Part shown: positions 57,839 through 64,000 of the stretch, piece by piece
Layout of the letters: each line of letters begins with the position of its first letter
Position numbering within the stretch: the stretch's first letter is position 1
NCBI RefSeq assembly: GCF_003248515.1
Contig: NZ_QFOB01000012.1
Location: 1 to 64,000, forward strand
Source: Sphingomonas sp.
Lineage (GTDB): Bacteria > Pseudomonadota > Alphaproteobacteria > Sphingomonadales > Sphingomonadaceae
Length of the DNA stretch: 64,000 nucleotides
Direction of reading: 5' to 3'
The notes under the pieces: model-generated
Database searches by the model: none
What the model was told of the DNA's origin: nothing
The model's input: only the letters and a program-made list of their open reading frames with translations
Position numbers and translations under genes: made by a program

Positions 57839-58660
57839 ATGAGCACGGAACTGGCCGCGGCCATCGATGCCGCGTGGGAGGCGCGCGACACCCTTTCTTT
57901 CGCCACCAAGGGCGAAGTGCGCGATGCGGTGGAAACCGCGCTGGCCGGTCTGGATTCGGGCAGCTTCCGCGTCGCGGAGAAGGGCGATGGCGGCTGGACC
58001 GTGCACCAGTGGCTGAAGAAGGCGGTGCTTCTGTCGTTCCGGCTGAACGACAATGCCGTGGTCGAGGCGCCGAATGGCGGCCCGGCCTTCGACAAGGTGC
58101 CGCTGAAGTGGGCGGGCTGGGGCGAGAATCGCTTCCGCGAGGCCGGCTTCCGCGCCGTGCCGGGCGCCGTGGCGCGTGCCGGCTCGTTCGTGGGCAAGGG
58201 CTGCGTGCTCATGCCCAGCTTCGTGAATATCGGCGCCTATGTGGGTGAAGGCACGATGGTGGATACCTGGACGACGGTTGGCTCCTGCGCGCAGATCGGA
58301 AAGAACGTCCACCTGTCCGGCGGCGTGGGCATTGGTGGCGTGCTGGAGCCGCTGCAGGCGGATCCCGTCATCATCGAGGATAATTGCTTCATCGGCGCGC
58401 GCAGCGAAGTGGCCGAAGGGGTGATCGTGGAGGAGGGCGCCGTCCTCTCGATGGGCGTCTATCTGGGGGCGTCGACCAAAATCGTGGATCGCGCGACGGG
58501 CGAGATCATGATCGGCCGTGTGCCGGCCTATTCGGTCGTCGTGCCGGGCACGCTGCCGGGCAAGGATGGCGGCCCCGGCCTTTACTGCGCGGTGATCGTC
58601 AAGCGCGTGGATGCGCAGACCCGTTCGAAGACCGGCATTAACGAACTTCTGCGGGACTGA
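57839..58660 (+). CDS. dapD: 2,3,4,5-tetrahydropyridine-2,6-dicarboxylate N-succinyltransferase
   Basis: A 273-residue trimeric left-handed beta-helix enzyme that succinylates tetrahydrodipicolinate in the succinylase branch of lysine and diaminopimelate synthesis. The N-domain contains GDGGWTVHQWLKKAVLLSFRLND. The active-site run is RAVPGAVARAGSFVGKGCVLMPSFVNIGAYV, and hexapeptide repeats follow (GTMVDTWTTVGSCAQIGKNVHLSGGVGIGGVLEPLQ). The C-terminus is KTGINELLRD. Length and motifs are standard. It follows the HAD nucleotidase gene. Confidence 0.96.
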   Translation: MSTELAAAIDAAWEARDTLSFATKGEVRDAVETALAGLDSGSFRVAEKGDGGWTVHQWLKKAVLLSFRLNDNAVVEAPNGGPAFDKVPLKWAGWGENRFREAGFRAVPGAVARAGSFVGKGCVLMPSFVNIGAYVGEGTMVDTWTTVGSCAQIGKNVHLSGGVGIGGVLEPLQADPVIIEDNCFIGARSEVAEGVIVEEGAVLSMGVYLGASTKIVDRATGEIMIGRVPAYSVVVPGTLPGKDGGPGLYCAVIVKRVDAQTRSKTGINELLRD

Positions 58661-58671
58661 ACGGATACGAT

Positions 58672-58701
58672 GGGGTGGCGCACGGCTTCGGGTGCCACCC
58701 C
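58672..58701 (+). terminator. Hairpin after dapD
   Basis: GGGGTGGC (58672-58679) pairs with GCCACCCC (58694-58701) across a 14-nt loop, 11 bp after the dapD stop. There is no U-tract. The remaining 220 bp before pdhC contains a tandem direct repeat GGTTACC x 2 (58838-58851). Confidence 0.5.
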
Positions 58702-58924
58702 GTTCAGGCCGGTGGGAGGCCTCGCGCTGCGCGATCCGCCCGAAGTCGGGGCTTCCGGCCCGATCTGCGCATGGTTTGCGGCAAAGCGAGCATGACAGGC
58801 GCCCAAATCGATCAAACCGTGTGACATTCTCGGTCTGGGTTACCGGTTACCCTTGACCGTCCCCGCCTGAAATCGGAAAGGGAAATGCCCCCGCCAAGCC
58901 CTTCCCGATAGCCAAGGTTTGCCG

Positions 58925-60205
58925 ATGCCGATCGAGATCAAGATGCCCGCTCTCTCTCCGACGATGGAGGAGGGCACCCTTGCCAAATGGCTGGTCAAGG
59001 AGGGCGACACGGTCTCCTCCGGCGATATCCTCGCTGAAATCGAAACCGACAAGGCGACGATGGAGTTCGAGACGATCGACGAAGGCACTGTCGTTCAGTT
59101 GCTTGTGCCCGAGGGCTCGGATGGCGTGAAGGTCGGCGCGGTCATCGCGATCATCGCCGCCGAGGGCGAGGATGCGTCCGCGCCCGTCGCGAAGGCGGCC
59201 GCCCCGGCCCCGAAGGCCGATCCGGTGCCCGCCAAGGCGGAAGCCGCGCCCGCGCCCAAGGCGGATGCGCCGGCAGCCAAGGCCGCTGTTGCCCCTGCCG
59301 ACGGCGGAAGCCGCGTAAAAGCGAGCCCGCTCGCCCGGCGCCTTGCGGAACAGCAGGGTGTGGATCTCGGCGCCGTCAGCGGTTCCGGCCCGAACGGGCG
59401 GATCGTGAAGGCCGATCTGGAAGGCAAGGCCGGCGCGCCGGCAGCCAAGGTCGCCCCCACTGTCGCTGCGCCAGCCGCCGCGCCCGCTCCGGCGCCCGCC
59501 ATCGCTCCCGAAGGCGTCCCGGCCGAGGTGTCGAAGCTTTCGAACATGCGCAAGACGATCGCGCGCCGCCTCACCGAATCGAAGCAGCAGGTTCCGCACA
59601 TCTACCTGACGGTGGATATCAATCTGGATGCGCTGCTGAAGCTGCGTGAGCAGCTGAATGCCGGCCTCGCCTCGCGCGGCATCAAGCTTTCGGTCAACGA
59701 TCTGCTGATCAAGGCGCAGGCCGTGGCGCTGATGGAAGTGCCTGCCTGCAACGTGATGTTCGGCGGCGACACGCTCACCTCGTTCAAGCGCGCCGATATT
59801 TCGGTGGCCGTCTCGATCCCGAATGGCCTGATCACGCCGATCATCGCCGGGGCGGACATCAAGCCCGTCTCCGTGATCGCGACCGAGATGAAGGATCTTG
59901 CCGAGCGCGCCCGCGACGGCAAGCTGCAGCCGCACGAATATCAGGGCGGCACGGCCAGCCTCTCCAACATGGGCATGTTCGGCATCAAGCAGTTCGAAGC
60001 CGTCATCAATCCGCCGCAGGCGATGATCCTGGCGATCGGCGCGGGCGAGAAGCGGCCCTATGTGGTGAATGACGCGCTCCAGATCGCGACGATCATGAGC
60101 GCCACCGGCAGCTTCGATCATCGCGCGATCGACGGGGCGGACGGCGCCAAGTTCATGGCGGCGTTCAAGCGTCTGGTGGAAGCGCCGCTGGGCATGCTGG
60201 CTTGA
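58925..60205 (+). CDS. pdhC: Pyruvate dehydrogenase E2, dihydrolipoamide acetyltransferase
   Basis: A 426-residue E2 core subunit. The lipoyl domain (residues 1-80) has lipoyl-Lys43 in IETDKATMEFET. A long Ala/Pro/Lys linker follows. The peripheral subunit-binding domain is SRVKASPLARRLAEQQGVDLGAVSGSGPNGRI, and the catalytic domain ends with SFDHRAIDGADGA, with His399 and Asp403. The N-terminus MPIEIKMPALSPTMEEG is the alphaproteobacterial PDH E2 type rather than the 2-oxoglutarate E2. The ATG at 58925 is chosen over a TTG six bases earlier. It is followed by a thioesterase and by lpdA. pdhA and pdhB are not in the window. Confidence 0.94.
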   Translation: MPIEIKMPALSPTMEEGTLAKWLVKEGDTVSSGDILAEIETDKATMEFETIDEGTVVQLLVPEGSDGVKVGAVIAIIAAEGEDASAPVAKAAAPAPKADPVPAKAEAAPAPKADAPAAKAAVAPADGGSRVKASPLARRLAEQQGVDLGAVSGSGPNGRIVKADLEGKAGAPAAKVAPTVAAPAAAPAPAPAIAPEGVPAEVSKLSNMRKTIARRLTESKQQVPHIYLTVDINLDALLKLREQLNAGLASRGIKLSVNDLLIKAQAVALMEVPACNVMFGGDTLTSFKRADISVAVSIPNGLITPIIAGADIKPVSVIATEMKDLAERARDGKLQPHEYQGGTASLSNMGMFGIKQFEAVINPPQAMILAIGAGEKRPYVVNDALQIATIMSATGSFDHRAIDGADGAKFMAAFKRLVEAPLGMLA

Positions 60206-60597
60206 ACGATACCGCATCGGATCAGCCGCCGTCGGGATCGCCCGCCGTCCGGGTGGTCGCGATGCCGGCCGACACCAATCCCTATGGCGATATCTTCGGC
60301 GGCTGGCTGCTGAGCCAGATGGACTCGGCCGCCGGCACCGTCGCCGCGCTTTACAGCCGGGGCCGGGCCGTCACGATCGCGGTGGACGGGATGACCTTCC
60401 ATCGGCCGGTGAAGGTGGGGGACGTGGTGTCGGTCTATGCGGACGTGATCGCGACCGGGCGCACGTCGATGAAGATCGACGTTTCCGCCTGGGCCCACAA
60501 GCGGGCTTCCGAAGAAACCTATCGCGTGACCCACGCCGTCTTCACGTTCGTCGCGATCGACGACGAGGGCAAGTCGCGACCCCTGGACGCGGCGTGA
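60202..60597 (+). CDS. Hotdog-fold acyl-CoA thioesterase (YciA-like)
   Basis: A 131-residue thioesterase. The hotdog signature is DTNPYGDIFGGWLLSQMDSAAGTVAAL (about 24-50), with the catalytic Asp in MDSA, and VDGMTFHRPVKVGDVVSVYADV follows. These enzymes hydrolyse acyl-CoA, often acetyl- or medium-chain CoA. The start is TTG overlapping the pdhC stop (TTGA), so translation is coupled. Its place between PDH E2 and lipoamide dehydrogenase suggests a role in acetyl-CoA balance, by inference. Confidence 0.88.
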   Translation: MNDTASDQPPSGSPAVRVVAMPADTNPYGDIFGGWLLSQMDSAAGTVAALYSRGRAVTIAVDGMTFHRPVKVGDVVSVYADVIATGRTSMKIDVSAWAHKRASEETYRVTHAVFTFVAIDDEGKSRPLDAA

Positions 60598-60660
60598 TCG
60601 TCGCCATCTCTATCCCCAATATCTCTCCCCGCTGCGGTGAGGGGCTCAGTGGAGCTTTCC

Positions 60661-62058
60661 ATGGCTGATACTTTCGATGTGATCGTGCTCGGTTCGGGCC
60701 CCGGCGGATATGTCGCCGCGATTCGCGCGGCCCAGCTCGGCCTCAAGACCGCGATCGTGGAGCGCGAACTGCTCGGCGGCATCTGCCTCAACTGGGGCTG
60801 CATCCCCACCAAGGCGCTGCTGCGCTCGGCCGAAATCTATCACTATATGCAGCATGCCAAGGATTATGGCCTTGCCGCCGAGAAGATCACGGCGGATCTG
60901 GAAGCGGTGGTGAAGCGCTCGCGCGGTGTCGCCAAGCAGCTGAATCAGGGCGTCACGCACCTGATGAAGAAGAACAAGATCACCGTCTTCATGGGCCTCG
61001 GCACGCTGACAGGCAAGGGCAAGCTCTCGGTGAAGGCGGATGACGGCAAGGTGACCGAGCTCGCCGCCAAGAACATCATCGTCGCGACCGGCGCGCGCGC
61101 GCGCGACCTGCCCTTCGCCAAGGCGGACGGCAAGCGCATCTGGACCTATCGCACGGCGATGACCCCGCCCGAGATGCCGACCAAGCTGCTCGTGATCGGT
61201 TCCGGCGCGATCGGCGTGGAATTCGCCAGCTTCTACAATGATATGGGCGCCAAGGTGACGATCGTCGAGATGCTCGACCGGATCGTGCCCGTCGAGGACA
61301 AGGACGTCTCCACCCATCTCGAAAAGCAGTTCAAGAAGCAGGGCATGACGATCCTGACCGCGACCGGTGTCGAGAAGATCGAGACGACCGCGACCGGCAT
61401 CAAGGCCTCGATCAAGGGCAAGGACGGCAAGGTCACCGTCGAGGATTTCAGCCATGTGATCGTGGCCGTCGGCATCGCGCCCAATACCGAGAATGTCGGG
61501 CTGGAAGCGCTGGGCGTGAAGATGGAGCGCGGCCACATCGTGACCGATGCGATGTGCAAAACCAACGTCGAGGGGCTTTATGCGATCGGCGATGTCACCG
61601 CGCCGCCCTTCCTCGCGCACAAGGCGAGCCATGAGGGTGTGATCGCGGCGGAGGCGATTGCGGGCAAGCATCCGCATACGATGGACGTGAAGAATATTCC
61701 GGGCTGCACCTATTGCCACCCGCAGGTCGCGTCGGTGGGCCTTACCGAGGCGAAGGCCAAGGAAGCGGGCTATGAGGTAAAGGTCGGCAACTTCCCCTTC
61801 ATCGGCAATGGCAAGGCGATCGCGCTCGGCGAGCCGGAAGGCTTCGTGAAGACGGTGTTCGATGCCAAGACCGGCGAGCTTCTGGGCGCGCACATGATCG
61901 GTGCGGAAGTGACCGAGATGATCCAGGGCTATACGATCGGCAAGACGCTGGAGACGACCGAGGCCGAGCTGATGGAAACGGTCTTCCCGCATCCCACGAT
62001 CAGCGAGACGATGCACGAGGCCGTGCTCGCGGCCTATGGCCGTCAGCTGCACATGTAA
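60661..62058 (+). CDS. lpdA: Dihydrolipoyl dehydrogenase (E3)
   Basis: A 465-residue flavoprotein that reoxidises dihydrolipoamide with NAD+ for the pyruvate and 2-oxoglutarate dehydrogenase complexes. The FAD site is VIVLGSGPGGYVAAIRA (8-24). The redox disulfide is GGICLNWGCIPTKAL, Cys42 and Cys47. The NAD site is VIGSGAIGVEFASFY, the second FAD motif is GLYAIGDVTAPPFLAHKA, and the C-terminal His/Glu pair is in ETVFPHPTISE. The start MADTFDVIVLG is preferred over a short upstream extension. It is third in the pdhC-thioesterase-lpdA unit. Confidence 0.96.
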   Translation: MADTFDVIVLGSGPGGYVAAIRAAQLGLKTAIVERELLGGICLNWGCIPTKALLRSAEIYHYMQHAKDYGLAAEKITADLEAVVKRSRGVAKQLNQGVTHLMKKNKITVFMGLGTLTGKGKLSVKADDGKVTELAAKNIIVATGARARDLPFAKADGKRIWTYRTAMTPPEMPTKLLVIGSGAIGVEFASFYNDMGAKVTIVEMLDRIVPVEDKDVSTHLEKQFKKQGMTILTATGVEKIETTATGIKASIKGKDGKVTVEDFSHVIVAVGIAPNTENVGLEALGVKMERGHIVTDAMCKTNVEGLYAIGDVTAPPFLAHKASHEGVIAAEAIAGKHPHTMDVKNIPGCTYCHPQVASVGLTEAKAKEAGYEVKVGNFPFIGNGKAIALGEPEGFVKTVFDAKTGELLGAHMIGAEVTEMIQGYTIGKTLETTEAELMETVFPHPTISETMHEAVLAAYGRQLHM

Positions 62059-62091
62059 GAAAGCGCGGATCGGAAAAACGGGGGAAGGCCG

Positions 62092-62191
62092 GGGCCTTTC
62101 CTGAGGCCCGGGCTTGTTCCCGGAGCCGCTTTTCCGCAAGATCCGCCATCGCTGCTCCCGCCGCCCGGTGGACCCCGGAACCAGTCCGGGG
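62092..62191. repeat. Intergenic palindromic element
   Basis: The gap after lpdA contains a GC-rich structured block. An imperfect inverted repeat lies at about 62092-62113 (CCGGGGCCT/AGGCCCGGG). A perfect 7-bp hairpin is formed by CCCCGGA (62173-62179) and TCCGGGG (62185-62191). The text around the second hairpin resembles the short dispersed palindromes common between alphaproteobacterial genes. It may also serve as the terminator of the pdhC-lpdA unit. Only one copy is in the window. Confidence 0.45.
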
Positions 62192-62220
62192 TGACAAGGC
62201 GGTGGGAACGGGTGGCCCGC

Positions 62221-63699
62221 ATGCCGACAGCGACCGAAGCAACTTCGCCCCGAGGGGCCGGGGACCGATCCCGTTCGTGGGTCCTCCTCGCCGTCGCCCT
62301 CCTCCTCTGCATCGTCACCCTTGTCGCGCGTTGGCCTGGCGTCGCTATGTACGACACCATCTCCCAATATGAGCAGGCGACCAGCGGCGATTTCTTCGAT
62401 TGGCACCCGCCGATCATGGCGCGCACCTGGGCGCTGCTGATCCGCGTCTGGCCGGGAACGCAGCCTTTCCTTCTGCTTCAGGCGATTTTCTGGTGGGGCG
62501 GGCTGGGGCTACTCGCCGCGGCGCTGGCGCGCATGGGCAAGGCCCGCGCGGGCTGGGCCGTGCTCGCGATCGGCCTGCTCCCCTTGTTCGTCGGGTGGGA
62601 TACGGTGGTGCTGAAGGATGCCCAGCTCGCCTCCTGCCTCGTCGCGGCGACGGGGCTCGCGGCCCATTTCCGCCTTGCCGGCCGTGCCCTGCCGGGCCGG
62701 GCAGTGGCCGTGATCGCGCTCCTCCTCGTCTATGCGACGCTCGTGCGCGGCAATGCCGTCTTCGCCACGGTGCCGCTGGTATTGGCGCTCGCGGGATGGC
62801 TCGGCGTGCGCGTCTGGTGGAAGCGTGGCATCCTGCTGCTGGCTCTCATGCTCGCCGTGATCGTGGCGAGCCCGCCGATCAACCATCGCCTGCTTGGCGC
62901 CTCCTCCTCGAAGGTGGAGCGCGCCTTGCCGCTCTATGACGTCGCCGGCATCGCGCATCATGCCGGGCTGGCGGAGGTGCCGGGCACCAGCCGGCCGGCA
63001 TGGGCGGAAGGCGAACGGAAGCGCTGCTACACGCCCTATTTCTGGAATCCCTACGGGATGCCCAGCCAGTGCGCGCCACTGGGCGATGAGATCGCCTTCG
63101 ATGCGGACAGCGGCGGGCCGATCATGCGCCTCTGGATCGTCATGATCGTGCATCATCCCGTGGCCTGGGCCGAGCATCGGCTGCGTCACTTCAATTCCAA
63201 CATCCGCTTTCTCGTCGGGCATAATGAGAGCGATGCCGCGCCGCCCGCCGCATCGGAGAAGAATGATTTCGGCCTCGGCGGGCCGCCGGGATTCCTCGGC
63301 AGGGGGCTGATCGCCGCGGCATGGCTCCAGTCGGAAACGCCGCTGGGCTGGCCCTTCGCATGGCTGGCACTCGCGCTGGTGACGCTATGGGCCGCGCGGG
63401 ATGGCCGCTCGCCGGCGGCCGCGCTAGGCGTCGCGCTCGCTTTCTCGGCGGTGGTGATGAGCGCGAGCTACGCGGTCGTCAGCATCGCCAGCGATCTGCG
63501 CTATCATCTCTGGTCGATGGTCGCGGCCGCGCTCGCGCTGGTGCTGCTCGCCACCGCCGATGCGCTGGACAGGCGCCGCCTGCGGATCGGCCTCGGTGTC
63601 GTCGCGTTCGTCTGCGTCATCGGCATCGTCGCCCGACTCGTCCTCCCGCCCGAGCCTTACCCCTATCCGGTCGATGGCCGCCTGTCGGGGGCCGCGTGA
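62221..63699 (+). CDS. Polytopic GT-C-like membrane protein, function unknown
   Basis: A 492-residue inner-membrane protein with about ten helices. After the first helix comes a periplasmic loop with an acidic residue (WPGVAMYDTISQYEQATSG) and then FFDWHPPIMARTWALL, a D...H-P-P pattern like that of GT-C/PMT-type glycosyltransferases. A large periplasmic loop of about 120 residues (about 235-360) contains two Cys (RCYTPYF and SQCAPL). I do not recognise a named family with certainty. An in-frame ATG at 62191 is an alternative start. It overlaps the next membrane-protein gene by GTGA. Confidence 0.6.
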   Translation: MPTATEATSPRGAGDRSRSWVLLAVALLLCIVTLVARWPGVAMYDTISQYEQATSGDFFDWHPPIMARTWALLIRVWPGTQPFLLLQAIFWWGGLGLLAAALARMGKARAGWAVLAIGLLPLFVGWDTVVLKDAQLASCLVAATGLAAHFRLAGRALPGRAVAVIALLLVYATLVRGNAVFATVPLVLALAGWLGVRVWWKRGILLLALMLAVIVASPPINHRLLGASSSKVERALPLYDVAGIAHHAGLAEVPGTSRPAWAEGERKRCYTPYFWNPYGMPSQCAPLGDEIAFDADSGGPIMRLWIVMIVHHPVAWAEHRLRHFNSNIRFLVGHNESDAAPPAASEKNDFGLGGPPGFLGRGLIAAAWLQSETPLGWPFAWLALALVTLWAARDGRSPAAALGVALAFSAVVMSASYAVVSIASDLRYHLWSMVAAALALVLLATADALDRRRLRIGLGVVAFVCVIGIVARLVLPPEPYPYPVDGRLSGAA

Positions 63700-64000
63700 A
63701 GCAGGATCCTCGCGCGACATTCACATCAGCGACCGGCCTCGATCCTCGCCAGATTCTCTGGCTGGTGATCGGCATCGCCTTTCTCCTTCGCCTGCCGCTC
63801 ATCTTCCTCGAGCTTTTTCACCATCCGGACGAGGCCTGGCAGTATCTGGAGCCGGCGCATGGGCTGGTCACCGGCTGGAAGGTGGTGCCGTGGGAATATC
63901 GTGCCGGAATCCGGACCTGGTTGATACCGGCGTTTCTGGCTGGCCCGATGGCGGCGGGGAAGCTGCTCTGGCCGGATACGATCCATTATCTGATTCCGGT
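63696..64000 (+). CDS. GT22/ALG9-like mannosyltransferase, N-terminal fragment
   Basis: Only about the first 101 codons are present; the gene runs off the window. The start is GTG overlapping the preceding stop. After a membrane helix (about residues 23-40) comes LFHHPDEAWQYLEPAHGLV followed by VPWEYRAGIRTWLIPAF. This H-P-D-E ... E-x-A-H ... W-E-x-x-x-G-I-R pattern is characteristic of GT22 (ALG9, ALG12, PIG-B) dolichol-phosphate-mannose-type enzymes. It is coupled to the GT-C-like gene upstream. The substrate is unknown. Confidence 0.62.
   Translation, partial: MKQDPRATFTSATGLDPRQILWLVIGIAFLLRLPLIFLELFHHPDEAWQYLEPAHGLVTGWKVVPWEYRAGIRTWLIPAFLAGPMAAGKLLWPDTIHYLIP

Overview
The window is GC-rich chromosomal DNA from an alphaproteobacterium, most likely a Sphingomonas-type member of the Sphingomonadales. 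The evidence is a PEPxxWA-CTERM sorting tail, the ffs/dnaX/ybaB and lptB-rpoN neighbourhoods, an NfrB/NfrA-like pair, and protein sequences typical of sphingomonads. No tRNA, rRNA, IS element, CRISPR array or integrase was found. The assignment comes from protein recognition by eye, with no database search.

Left third (1-28600): mostly housekeeping genes. In order these are the etfA tail, a small membrane protein, acyP, thrS-infC (minus strand; infC appears to start at ATA), an NfrB/NfrA-C pair, nhaA, the 4.5S SRP RNA, a PEP-CTERM metalloprotease, dnaX-ybaB and two glycosyltransferases. Then come lptB, rpoN, an EF-hand/collagen-like secreted protein, an ialB-like gene with rlmN and cfa, an outer-membrane barrel, dnaN, siroheme synthase, a ZntB/CorA transporter, a flavodoxin-like protein, a CNT nucleoside transporter, an unusual chemoreceptor-like protein and guaA.

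Middle (28780-54711): a large exopolysaccharide (EPS) locus. It encodes a short OPX export protein, a companion outer-membrane barrel, a Wzc-type tyrosine autokinase, two Wzx-like flippases, two Wzy-like polymerases, several GT2 and GT4 glycosyltransferases and an aldo/keto reductase. It also has a Gfo/Idh oxidoreductase, a UDP-sugar epimerase, two O-acyltransferases, a phosphoesterase and a GH26-like glycosidase with RTX repeats. No initiating phosphoglycosyltransferase is in the window. Two minus-strand genes inside the locus (40140-41822) look like a phage or gene-transfer-agent head-spike pair: a spike-base protein of the Rcc01079 type and a parallel beta-helix protein. They are divergent from a polymerase gene, and an exact 12-bp motif lies upstream of both polymerase genes. 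This is the most unusual part of the window.

Right end (54778-64000): a lipidated subtilisin autotransporter closes the EPS region. It is followed by a HAD nucleotidase and dapD, then pdhC, a hotdog thioesterase and lpdA, and finally two polytopic GT-C-like membrane proteins, the last cut by the window edge.
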